Below are positions 12,290-21,630 of a DNA stretch of 64,000 nucleotides, in pieces. This stretch comes from Coleophora flavipennella. Its lineage: Eukaryota; Arthropoda; Insecta; Lepidoptera; Coleophoridae. Numbering within the stretch: the first letter of the stretch is position 1; each line of letters begins with the position of its first letter. The notes under the pieces were generated by a model. The model was not told the origin of the DNA. It searched no databases and was given only the letters and a program-made list of their open reading frames with translations. The stretch spans positions 25,149,289 through 25,213,288 of the forward strand of contig OX369308.1 of the NCBI GenBank assembly GCA_947284805.1. The letters are read 5' to 3'. The position numbers were made by a program, and so were the translations under genes.

Positions 12290-12495
12290 AGTATACATAT
12301 TAGAACTAACAAACAGTATGGACACTCCCTGACGCTCTCTAAATTCCGACCTCACCCCCTAGTCGCCCAGATTGATACAGATTGGTTATAATTTGGTTCT
12401 TGAACGTATAGGATTTCGTCAAGATTTTGTTTGTTCCGTCATTTGTTTTTAAAAATGTTATTTCACGACCGTTGTATGCAGTGTCCGGGGTGTGA
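12290..12495. mobile_element. MITE family M1, second copy (partial)
   Basis: Starts with the 'agtatggacactccctg' block and continues through 'ggttataatttggttct', 'ttttgtttgttccgtcat' and the terminal 'gtccggggtgtgacg'. All are shared with 4793-5181, 35935-36060 and 61597-61975. One end only is clear. Confidence 0.68.
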
Positions 12496-12628
12496 CGAAG
12501 CCCTAAAATTACAATTATTAAACTCAAATAAATTGTCTATGAAATATGAAGTTTTAAGTAGTTTGTTATTAACTCGGGTTATTAAACATTTTATATCCAA
12601 CGAGCTTTTCGCCCGCGTTATGTCTTTT

Positions 12629-13335
12629 TAGGGTTTTGTACACTCAAAGGATGACCAGCAGGAACCTATTACTACTGTCTGTCCGTCTGTCTCTCTGTCC
12701 GTCCGTCTGTCGGTGGGCTGTATGTCATGAACCGTATTAGGTAGGCAGTTGAAACTTTCAGATAATGTGTATTTCTATTGCCGCTATAATAACAAATACT
12801 AAAAAAGTAAAAAATAGGACAAAAATAACAAAAAACCCGGTTTTTGTAGGTCTTTAGAAGTGTATTTGATTTAACTCTATCGTTAAAAACGAAAATACAT
12901 ACAAGCGTGATGATTATAGTACTATAACTCAAGTAAAATAAAAAAAATAAAAAAATTGCCCAAGTGTGAGTCTTACTCGCGCTAAGGAGTCCGAACTGAA
13001 TGACAAAAAAGCATTAAGTTGCACTAGACAGTTCGAATAAGGTTTCATATAGATCAAAATAATGTATGTGTTTTTAAATAGTTTAAGTCGGGCTCAGTGT
13101 TATACCATCTTCTTATACTGTCTTATCTTACTTTTTTATAACGGGAATCCCCTGGGGGATCGGGCTTGGGGATCCTGGTGGACCTCCTCTTTTTGTCGCT
13201 CAATCAACACGACGATGTCTTTTGCTTGTAATGTGAATAGGTATCATTGTCATTATACTATGTAGTTGTGTGGAGAGGTCTGGTGGTACGGAACCCTCTG
13301 AGTGCTATCCCGACTGGCAATTGGCCGGTTTTTTG
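12629..13335. mobile_element. Dispersed element, family W ('ttccgta ... ccggtttttt')
   Basis: Begins with an 'agggttttgta' relative of the GGTTCCGTAC end. It runs through 'gtctgtccgtctgtc' and 'attgccgctataataacaaa', and ends 'gtacggaaccc' then 'attggccggtttttt'. The order and content match 54262-54910, and partly 53188-54122. No coding capacity. Such elements are very frequent in lepidopteran DNA; its class cannot be decided from sequence alone. Confidence 0.72.
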
Positions 13336-14067
13336 AATCAAAATATTTTATATATTATAGTAATCTATCGTCTTTTTACTTATACCATACTTTGCGAATG
13401 GTAAAGTAAGTGAAGTTAAAAAAAAAACACAAAAATCGTAACAGTACATTACTGTAGAGGGCGAGAAAGTAAGCGATAACTGGATGAGGCCTTTAATAAT
13501 ACGAATTCAGCGATTGTCGTTCCGGCCGAGGCTGTATAGTACTTTACTCAATCAAAGCAAGGGAATTATAAAACAATAATTACCATCATTTTAAGTAAAA
13601 AAACACTCGATACTTAGAATCATGACCAAAGAGAAAAGGATGCCGTGACAAATACTTATGCTTTTCCGCCGATTTCCTTTTTTTAATTACAGCGCCGCCC
13701 GTCGTCGCTCTATCGCCGGTCCGTTCAAAATTTTAAAAAAGCCACCAGCGATCCTCAGACCTCAACTTTTACTTATCCGACTATGGTGTTGTGTATTCTG
13801 TGCCTCTCGGTAGATTGTTGTAATTAAATAAAACTACTTGCAATGAAAACTGCTCTTTTCTTAATTATTTGAAGATCCGTAAATCAGGTATTTCCTGTCT
13901 TCTTTTTAAAATTGTAAAGCGAATAATAAATAGCGCGCGTTTCAGCGCCGTTACCCCCCATTATTGAAACGCCAAATAAAATAATTTTGTTCCCGTCCTA
14001 CATGATGGAAGCCGTACAAGAGTAAATCGTTAGCATATATTTCTTCCAGTTATCTTTGTGTAGTAAA
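13336..14067. other. Gene-free stretch downstream of gene A
   Basis: No exon recognised. A GC-rich segment at about 13690-13725 follows a pyrimidine-rich 'tttttttaattacag', but no sustained frame follows it, so I do not call an exon. Confidence 0.45.
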
Positions 14068-14275
14068 ATTTATCATCATCATATCAGCTCATATACGTCA
14101 CCACCGAGGGGCTCGAGCCTTCCCTGATTTAGGGCGATCGGGTCTTAGTCGACCACGCGAGCTCAGTCAGTGCGGGTTGGTCGCCTTCATACACAACCTT
14201 CGAGTTTCTTTGCGGATGTGTGCAGGTTTCCTCACGATGTTTTCCTTCACCGTTAAAGCAATCGGTGAGTATAAA
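14068..14275 (-). mobile_element. SINE-A copy lacking the tRNA head
   Basis: Has the (atc)n tail, the 'cagctcatatacgtcaccac' block and the 'gcaggtttcctcacgatgtt' block of SINE-A. It stops after 'accgttaaagcaatcggtga', so the promoter head present at 1770-2077 is missing. It lies just downstream of the gene A stop codon and might contribute to the 3' UTR. Confidence 0.78.
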
Positions 14276-14390
14276 ATGTATAAGTCCGTTTGATTTTTAG
14301 CTGAGGCAAGCGGTTTTACAAAGATCTTTAAGATGAACCTTTGTGATTTTCATTAATTGCTATTTCATGGTTTTTTAGTACTTACTCCCT

Positions 14391-14512
14391 TCAATGCTCT
14401 AAGAGTACATACTGCTTAATGCTAAGCACTTCGCGTTCCTCATCCCAGATAAATAGGTCAAGGACAGCCCTCTTGCCCTCCTCCCACACGGCCGCATTGG
14501 GCAGACGCACTT
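14391..14512 (-). CDS. Gene A, terminal coding exon
   Basis: Third and last exon of a minus-strand gene. The acceptor is preceded by a pyrimidine-rich tract and reads cttagtttag on the minus strand. The two exon bases AA complete a split codon with the G that ends the exon at 17559, giving Glu208. The exon then encodes 39 residues, including RLPNAAVWEEGKRAV, LDLFIWDEERE and KQYVLLEH, before a TGA stop. The composition is protein-like (tryptophans, acid/base alternation) and unlike the neighbouring repeats. The intron upstream (14513-17558) contains an hAT-like element and a SINE. No clear AATAAA was found close downstream. I do not recognise the protein family. Confidence 0.72.
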
Positions 14513-14717
14513 CTAAACTAAGCTCGATAAAACAAACAGCTAGTCTTCCTTAAACCTGTCACTTTGAGCTGACGAAATATCTACAATGGGGCACCATTAA
14601 ATTTTGTCGTAAACCTCATATTTGACGTACTATTGTAGTTTACCTTTATCACAACTTACTCGTATTTCTCATTCGGTTATGTTCGCTTAGTGCTGATAAT
14701 AATATGAAGCAATACAG

Positions 14718-15780
14718 TAGTGCTTTGCTCCGGTTTTGGAAAAACCGATAAAAAACCGGAGTTTGTGAAAACCGGAGAAAACCGGCTTTTTATGTAAACG
14801 ACCGGTTCCAAAAAATATAATGCTGAAGTGCTCTATTGTTGATAAGAGTTCAGCCAATTCATACTCAGAGGCGCTTATGATAGTGGTGTTATTAACTTAA
14901 CACCAGGTGTTATGTGCAAATCGGAGTTTGTTCAGAAAGGTATTCGCATCAGCCATCCTCATTATGCATTTAAACGTATATCAGTCTCTGGTTCCCATAA
15001 CACAGGGAATCCTACTTTGGGGCTACATGACCATAATTTGTACCAGAATATAAAATATACATAGAATATAATATAATTACAGTGGCCAGCATATGAAACT
15101 GGACGAAATAACGAGAACTGACTATCTGACCAATAAAAAATTGTATATAAAGGATAAAAGGACACGTAAAGACTAGTTCAGATTTCTTTTAGTACTAAGT
15201 TTAATTATTTGAATTTGAGAAATTCAAATGAAATAGATGTGCCTATTTGAGACTGAGTAAAGTTAATAAGTCATTTGTGGGGCAGTGTATGAGATTCAAC
15301 AATATAATTCCAGAAAATGTAACTAGTTTGACAAAGAATAAATTAAAGACTCATGGTAAAATGAGTGGTGACTTTTGGTCTCGGAGACTAAGATCCTCTT
15401 TGGGTCGCTGAGTCAGTGGAGTAAGTAAGTATGTTGAAAAATGTGTATGCTCTAGAAGACATTAAATTAATAGATTATGCAAAGGAAAAGAATATATGGT
15501 TATGTATTGATCTTTCAGCTTATACCATAACCTGAGAGTGTGAGAGTGTAATTTTAATTCGTGACATTATTTGTAAGACATTAAGGTTTTTGGACGAGAC
15601 GTTAGACGATCAGTTGGACGATATATATTCTATGATGACGTTATTGCTCTCAATTATACTCAAAAACATAAAATCAAAAAAAGTACACAAGCTTGACATT
15701 TCTCCGGAGATTCCCCGGTTTTTTCATAAAACCAGTTTTAAAAAACCGGAGATGAATTTTGTCTCCGGTGCAAAGCACTA
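14718..15780. mobile_element. hAT-like non-autonomous element with ACCGG-rich ends
   Basis: The ends are inverted: left TAGTGCTTTGCTCCGG, right complement TAGTGCTTTGCACCGG. An exact 8-bp duplication (caatacag) flanks the element at 14710-14717 and 15781-15788, as expected for hAT-type transposition. About the first 105 and last 80 bases carry repeated ACCGG/CCGGT cores, at least four near each end. The 1.06-kb interior has no intact transposase. It is inserted in intron 2 of gene A. Confidence 0.85.
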
Positions 15781-16439
15781 CAATACAGGCGCTTTCCTTG
15801 CTAAGTTATTGGATTTTTATGTTACAAAAGTGCGTGTTGATAGATTTTTCTATGATTGTAATTATTCTTCTTAGGATTGTTATAGCTCCATGCACTCAAC
15901 AATGTGATCGATCATTGCGTACTAGCACAGTAAGTTCATACGTCCTTATGCGTATCGTCATGCTATTATATACAGAAATATGTATTGCCATCACATTGTT
16001 TGCCAACCTTTTATCGCCACAAACACGCTGAGCCACCTACGGATGGCGCAATTTCTCCGACTGAGTGTACTCTCAGGGCTAGAGGCTTGATCGATTTACA
16101 GCGCTTCAAATGGTACAACAGGTGTCTGATGTATGTGAATATCATCCCTCGTTTTAACGGGACCTTATTACTAAGCCTACGCTATCTGTCTATTTGTCAG
16201 ACTTTTAATAGGCCATATCGTTAGAACCGTAAAAAGGAGCCGGCTAAAATTTTTACAGAATATGTGTTATCTTTGCCAATGAAGCGGTTGTAATTCAGTG
16301 CGACTTGCATGTTTCCGTCAATTTCGTAGGTTAACTGACTCGAAGCACGGCCATGATATGATTGGTTTGACAGGTAATGGCATTTTTGTCGATAGTTTTT
16401 GTGCCTTACGTTAAGTTAGTGCACAACTAAGTTTTAACC

Positions 16440-16720
16440 ATCTCCATGGCATAATGGTTAGTCCATTCGCTTCACACCAGGAGGTCGCAGGTTCGATACT
16501 CGACGAAGTTTAACTTTGTATTACTCGGTTTGGATAGGTATAGGGCAGAGATATGCTATATGTAATATCTCTGGTATAGGGTATTTTTTTAACCCGCCTT
16601 ACTAGCTACCACCATCTTATCTAAGTCGGTAAGACTAAACATCAAGTATGGTTTTACCGCCTAGACACTAGAATTATGGAGAACTGCTAAACATCTTAGG
16701 GCATTCTAGATTCAAGTGCC
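16440..16720 (+). mobile_element. SINE-B copy, plus strand
   Basis: tRNA-like head with an A-box-like 'tggcataatggtt' and a B-box-like 'ggttcgatact', then 'acccgccttactagctacc' and 'catcttatctaagtcgg'. It matches the reverse complement of the fuller copy at 18864-19152. It is degraded towards the 3' end. Confidence 0.75.
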
Positions 16721-16959
16721 TGTCTCCTTCTTTCTTTGATTAGTATCCGTAATAGTGGCATACTTAAATGCCCTCAGTGCGCGAGCAGTTTCGCTGCGAA
16801 GATTGGCTACATAAAACCATCTTCGAGCGCACGCGCGGCAAACCGACTAGGAGTCAAAGTGGTCGCCATGACCGAAATCGGTCGGATAGATCATCATCAT
16901 CATCAGTATCCGTAATGGACAAATTCGACGTGATCAGGGGTCGGAAGGCGAAGTGGATT

Positions 16960-17060
16960 TGAACGGCCGTCACTAGGTGATTGGATATGCCGACGACCTG
17001 GCACTTCTCGGGAAATGGTATAGCTCTGTGCAAGAAATCACTTTGATCTATTCTACCGTG
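16960..17060 (+). pseudogene. Reverse-transcriptase fragment with YADD motif
   Basis: One frame reads VIGYADDLALLGKW. YADD is the catalytic box of non-LTR reverse transcriptases, and this hydrophobic context is typical of LINEs. The frame fails on both sides. It lies just upstream of an RTE 3' fragment in the same orientation; whether both came from one insertion is not certain. Confidence 0.6.
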
Positions 17061-17154
17061 GCGACGTGAATGAAGAACAAACTAAAACTTTAGCATTAGT
17101 TAGTATAGGTTACGATGAATGTAAATTTGTTTGTCAAGTAATTCTAATTACCTT

Positions 17155-17300
17155 GACCGTGTCTCCGGAAGACTTAGAGTAGGCAGGCCTCTCACTCATT
17201 GGACCGACGACCTGGTGAGGGTCGCGGGAAGCCGCTGGATAAGGGCAGCGCAGGACCGGTCGTTGTAGAAATTCTTATGGGAGGTCTTTGTCCAGCCGAA
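17155..17300 (+). pseudogene. RTE-type LINE 3' fragment, plus strand
   Basis: Contains 'ggacgacctggtgagggtcg', 'gcgcaggaccggtcgttg' and the '...tggacgtctttcggctga'-like 3' end in decayed form. The decoded words are RWTDDLV and AQDRSL. It is inserted in gene A intron 2, opposite to the gene. Confidence 0.75.
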
Positions 17301-17558
17301 GACTTCTTTCAGCTGTATGATGAATTCTTTGCCTATGTGTTCCTATTCCATTCGTAAACTTTGGTGAGTTGTTGTGTGCACGTCCGCAATGGTTTCTGAA
17401 TCAAATTTTTATCAGCAACTATTCTCGTGACAGTGATGACGATAATAAGTTTTTTTTTTAACCGACTTAAAAAAAGGAGGAGATTCTATGTTCCATTGTA
17501 TGCATATTTGATGACATAGATTTGAACGTGATAGTCTGTTGGTTGCCTATCAACTGAC

Positions 17559-17702
17559 CGTCAGTGGGCGTAGTTTGCTGGCTGGAGTTGGTGCGAGGGC
17601 GCTCTTCGCCAGCCGCTATGTGCTTCGCAGTGCGCCGCGCCACCGGCCGTAGCTCTCGATCACCGTCACTCGTCTCCTCGTCCTCGTAGTGGTACTCCAG
17701 GT
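17559..17702 (-). CDS. Gene A, middle coding exon
   Basis: Acceptor TTCTGCCATAG (minus strand). The two exon bases AC join the G ending the exon at 32524 to form Asp160. The following 47 codons read LEYHYEDEETSDGDREL, RPVARRTAKHIAAGEERP and TNSSQQTTPTD. The segment is first acidic, then basic, then Ser/Thr/Gln-rich. The exon ends one base into a codon at GTCAGT, a usable though not perfect donor. Past it the frame runs into repeat-like sequence ending in a stop. The phase agrees with both neighbouring exons, which is the main support. The sequence is markedly more GC-rich than its surroundings. Confidence 0.78.
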
Positions 17703-17709
17703 CTATGGC

Positions 17710-18430
17710 AGAAAGAAGACAATTTTACATACTAAGAATATATTTTGCTTTATCAAAAAATAACCTATCGAAAAATATATATGACGTCTATTTTAACACG
17801 CTTTTATTAGATTCAAATGTGTCTCTATCTATCTATTTAACTAAACGAGATTTTTGAACGTGATTTTCACCCACTTCAAGACGTCGGATGAAATCGATAA
17901 TTTGCACACGTATTATAAATCGATGACAATACAATATTTTTTCTAAATCTAAAAAATGCACTCGTATTAACACGTTCACGAAGAATAGGTCTCATCTGTT
18001 TGACACAAATAATTTCTATGAAAAATTTGGAGATGCTTTGGCATTTGTCGTCACAAATGATCCTTAAGCCAGTATAAATCACAAAATCGCTTCTCAGCAC
18101 TGAACAAAATTTCATACTTATAGGGCTGCCATAGCATGTGTGTCACTCCTTCTGAAATTTGTGTGCATAAATCCCTTTAATAGGACACTAGTCGCCCCAG
18201 TAATTACAGTGTAAAATGTGACAATGAACATGAGTTTCTTGTATTTACTATGGAAGTCTGGCTGCGTTAGCATTTTTTACGAGGCACTTTTCACATATAG
18301 TACGAGGAACTTCGAACGCTATAACATCCGCGTCACAGTAAGACAGAAATTGGACACTAAAACGTTGCAGTCTGTGAACATGTTAAGAACTAATGACAAA
18401 ATATTAAAACATTAACAAACAAACATTAAA
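17710..18430. other. Intronic sequence of gene A without recognised elements
   Basis: AT-rich. Short frames at 17876-18115 and 18218-18415 have no splice context and no family resemblance. Confidence 0.45.
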
Positions 18431-18436
18431 AAAAGT

Positions 18437-18700
18437 GTGCGTGGCAGCTTCGACGCGCAGGAGTTTACTCATGAAACATTTTTTTTTCGACCTCCGGCCT
18501 CCGGCCTTGCTCTGGATGCTTCAGGCACCGCCCTACGCGGAGCTCGACCTCCGGCCTCGCAGGGCACGCTTCGGGCTTCGACCTACAGCCACGCATTAGG
18601 CGGCATAGACATATTTCCTTAACCTTTGTGACTGAAAAAACGAAATGACACTGAAAGTAACGGTAACGCGTTACCAATGTTCGCTTGATTTCACCCCTCA
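18437..18700. repeat. GC-rich repeat with CCTCCGGCCT motifs
   Basis: Internal repetition of 'cgacctccggcct' at about 18488, 18498 and 18546, with 'gcttcgggcttcgacctac'. It keeps frames open on both strands (18437-18622 plus, 18465-18701 minus), but I see no protein family. It is probably part of a dispersed element, being a GC-rich block in AT-rich surroundings. Confidence 0.5.
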
Positions 18701-18863
18701 TTTTTTGTTTATATTGGGCTCTTTAATCAATTCTGATGTAGTAAACTCAAAAAGCTTGGGTGCTTTGTTGCTATTTTTTAGAAAGATAAGAGACTTAGAA
18801 ACTTGAAAATATAGGTGAGAGTAGGTGATCAAATTAGAACTAGAAAATTGAAAACTAGGGTAG

Positions 18864-19152
18864 ATATTTTTTATTTACAATTGGTAAGCCCTTGGCATCA
18901 TCTCACCTGATGGTAAGTGACGATGATGCCGAAGATAGAAGCGGGCTTACCAAGATTCCCCAATGCAATGGAGAACTGGCCATCTGATGTTTGGCTGCAA
19001 GACTTAGATAAGATGTAGGTAGCTAGCCAGGCGGGCTTAGAAAATGCCCTACCACCAACCAAACCGAGTCTTACAAGTTGACCCCACCGGGAATCGCACC
19101 CGCGACCTCCTAGTGTGAAGCGAATGGACTAACCATTACGCCACGGGGGCGG
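18864..19152 (-). mobile_element. SINE-B, near-complete copy, minus strand
   Basis: The right end on the minus strand is a tRNA-like head: 'ccgtggcgtaatggttag' (A box) and 'gcgggtgcgattccc' (B box position). The body has 'gcccgcctggctagctacc' and 'gccagttctccattgcattg', and the tail is A-rich. It is about 290 bp long. A decayed plus-strand relative is at 16440-16720. It lies in gene A intron 1. Confidence 0.82.
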
Positions 19153-19199
19153 TTAAATAGTGAAGAAATTTAAAAGTGGCAAGTTCCGTAGTGTTTAAA

Positions 19200-19470
19200 A
19201 AATAAATGTATAAATCTATATTATAAAAGAAAGTCGTGTTTGTTACACCATTTATGACTCAAGAACGGCTGGACCGATTTTGTTAATTCTTTTTTCGTTA
19301 TTGTCAGGAGAAGGTTTAAGGGTAGGGTAGTTTAGTGTAGTGTTGGGTATGGTAGGGTAGTGTACGGTAGAGTAGAGTAGTGTAGTGTAGGGTATGGTAG
19401 GGTAGTGAAGGGTAGGGTAGGGTAGTGTAGTGTAAAGTGGAACGAAGTTCGCCGGGACAGCTAGTTTTAA
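19200..19470. repeat. Dispersed repeat containing a pentameric array (GGTAG/GTAGT)
   Basis: Flanks carry 'ggctggaccgattttgttaa' on the left and 'gttcgccgggacagctagtt' on the right, phrases typical of a dispersed insect repeat. Between them, about 19318-19440 is an irregular 5-bp array of ggtag, tgtag and gtagg words. On the minus strand it reads TACCC/TACAC and opens frames such as YPTLHYPT, which I regard as artefacts. Confidence 0.75.
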
Positions 19471-19975
19471 ATAAATTATTTTTGCAGTTATCAAACATTT
19501 TGTACGGAAAATCTGACTAACTGCACATCTTAAGTGGTCAACTATTACTCCTTAACTAAGGAAGCCTACTAGACCGTAATATTCTTTTTTTTTAATTGAT
19601 TATAAATGGCCATAACATTTACAATATTTTTCAGCTTTCTTTTTCTTACTTTCTTTCTTTCAGATTAGGTGGTAGAAGGTGGAGACATTTAACTCTAACA
19701 AAAAAATTACCTTTGAACCTTAATATTTAGTAAAATAATAATATGTTAAATGTAAGTTTTACAAATAAAATTGCCTACGTGGGTTTAAAGCCACCGTGAT
19801 CTCAAAATATCTAAATCATCTTATATGAATGATCTTAACGACCCTCAATAACATTAATTAGACCTTTAATAGATTTTTACAAACAATAACGATATCTTAG
19901 ACAATATGTTAAATAACCAATAAAATCTCCCCAAATTTTAAATTTAGAGCAGGTACCCTTATGAAATATTATATT

Positions 19976-20279
19976 TTGACATCATCATTACAGCTCATAT
20001 ACGTCCCCACCGAGGGGCTCGTGCCTACCCTGAATCAGGGCGATTAGGCCTTAGTCGACCACGCGGGCCCAGTGCGGGTTGGTCGACTTCACACACAACC
20101 TTCGAATTTCTTCGCAGGCGTGTGCAGGTTTCCTCACGATGTTTTCCTTCACCGTTAAAGCAATCGGTAAGTATGTACGTAAGTTTTGAAAAACTCATTG
20201 GTACATTGGCCGTCCAGATTTGAACCCGGTACCTCTGGTTAGATGGACCGAGTCGTTACCGGTTGAGCCACCGACGCTT
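19976..20279 (-). mobile_element. SINE-A copy, full length, minus strand
   Basis: Same body as 1770-2077 ('cagctcatatacgtccccac', 'gcaggtttcctcacgatgtt'). The right end has a mutated head ('gttaccggttgagccaccga' on the plus strand). A possible target duplication (atattatattt versus atattattt) is imperfect. Confidence 0.8.
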
Positions 20280-20520
20280 TGATATATATTATTTGAAACC
20301 TTTTAAGGGTTCACAGATTTGTATTATAACACCAAATTGCAGCTTTTTAGTTGTAATAGTCTTTAAGAAAAACGGCTTTGATATACCTAGGGACAGACAG
20401 ACAGACACACGAACATTGCGTAATTATCAGGGTTTCTAGATTGACTACGGAACCCTAAAAAATTGATAAACTAGGCAAACGCTAGCCGGAGTGGCAAAAG
20501 TAGGGTTCCGTATCTTTTTA

Positions 20521-20524
<4 letters not shown>

Positions 20525-20557
<33 letters not shown>
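20525..20557. repeat. (CT)n microsatellite
   Basis: About 16 uninterrupted CT dinucleotides, at the edge of a family W fragment ('agggttccgtatc' at 20508). Confidence 0.97.
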
Positions 20558-20561
<4 letters not shown>

Positions 20562-21020
20562 AGTCGGTCCCTCATGAGTCATGACTCATGCATGACTGAG
20601 AAATTGAGAATAGTGGTTGATGTACATGAGCGCACGAATTGCTTACATCTATTCCTATCACAGAATTTATTAGATAGCGTCTCTTTCAACTGATCTGTCC
20701 ATCTTGTTGGAGAGCGTTCCCTTGACCTCTTGCCGTTGTTAGTAGGTACGTCTCATCATAGATAGTGGACAGCCTCGTGCGGATTTTCAGTTGGTTGAGA
20801 ATCAATACGTTTTCATTCCATCTACTCGAAAAGAAGACTTGGTTCGCCTTTTAGTGCACCCAAAGGTCATGATTTCTATAAGAAACTTTTAGCGGGCAGT
20901 AATGAGTTTTTAATTCTCTTTATAAGTGCGCCGCAATTATCTTTGCCGCGCACTTTTTGAATTTGGAAAATCTTAGTGTTCAGCGCCATAGAAATCGAAC
21001 GCAAATATTGTTTGAATAAA

Positions 21021-21069
21021 GACTGGCTGTGGACGATTTGTGGCTGATATGATGATGATGATGATGATG
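21021..21069 (+). mobile_element. RTE 3' tip with (GAT)n tail
   Basis: Reads 'ggctgtggacgatttgtggc' then 'tgatatgatgatgatgatga'. This is the terminal 40-50 bases of the RTE element, extremely 5'-truncated. Confidence 0.75.
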
Positions 21070-21210
21070 AAAGGCTGGCTGGTACGACGGCCCATTGTCG
21101 CGCCGCCGGCTAAATAAAAAAAGAAATCAAACAAAAAACGCGCGAACTACAGCCCGCGTTTTTATCAATTATCACGGATTGTTAGAAATTCATGCTTTTG
21201 TATTGAAAAA

Positions 21211-21420
21211 TGAGTTCTTTAAGTGACAGTGAAAGTATAGAATTAACTCCTGAAAGTATTAGAACTGACGCAAGAAATGTGATGAATAATCTATTACCTT
21301 CAAAATCCCGGGAGAAATATATGAAAGCCTATGGTAATTTTATTGAATGGAGAAATGCATGAGGCGCCAAAAATTTTTCAGAATCTGTTTTTTTGGCCTA
21401 CTTCCAGTACTTAGCCAAAA
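21211..21420 (+). pseudogene. N-terminal fragment of a tyrosine-recombinase-like transposon protein
   Basis: An ATG-initiated frame encodes SLSDSESIELTPESIRTDAR, NNLLPSKSREKYMKAYGNF and IEWRNA, then a stop, then GAKNFSESVFLAYFQYLAKT in the same frame. The LLPxKSxEKY...FxxW...FSExxxLAYF spacing matches the N-terminal core-binding region of a Crypton/phage-integrase-like family found repeatedly in arthropod genomes; I base this on memory of the motif. The catalytic domain is absent, as the frame ends near a hairpin at 21426. It is a truncated pseudogene. Confidence 0.62.
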
Positions 21421-21425
21421 CTAAC

Positions 21426-21505
21426 TAGAACCAACTGTTGATTTTAGCATTGAGTAGATACTCTTTGAAATACCTACTCAATGCTAAAATCAACAGTCGA
21501 TTCTA
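21426..21505. repeat. Hairpin: 32-nt inverted repeat, 16-nt loop
   Basis: The left arm 21426-21457 and right arm 21474-21505 are reverse complements apart from two mismatches. The core 'gttgattttagcattgag' pairs with 'ctcaatgctaaaatcaac'. It directly abuts the broken recombinase fragment. Confidence 0.9.
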
Positions 21506-21555
21506 ATAACGACGTAAAACTGGACACATATATTATTCGAAATCGAAATCTATTT

Positions 21556-21630
21556 CATCACATCAGCTCATATACGTCCCCACCGAGGGGCTCAAGCCTA
21601 CCCTGAATTAGGGCGATCAGGCCAAAGTTA
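21556..21630 (-). mobile_element. SINE-A tail fragment
   Basis: Only the 3' 70 bases of SINE-A are present ('cagctcatatacgtccccac', 'tgaattagggcgatc'). Confidence 0.72.

Noticed and set aside
13695..13760. Possible plus-strand exon after 'tttttttaattacag'
   Set aside because: The acceptor looks good but no frame continues with protein-like composition and no donor is found.
16441..16505. tRNA gene on the plus strand
   Set aside because: Same reasoning: it is the head of SINE-B, also found at 18864-19152.
18437..18701. Possible GC-rich exon on either strand
   Set aside because: Open only because of CCTCCGGCCT repetition; no start, splice or homology support.
19318..19440. Interstitial telomere repeat
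   Set aside because: The insect telomere word TTAGG (or CCTAA) is not what is repeated; the array is GGTAG/TGTAG.
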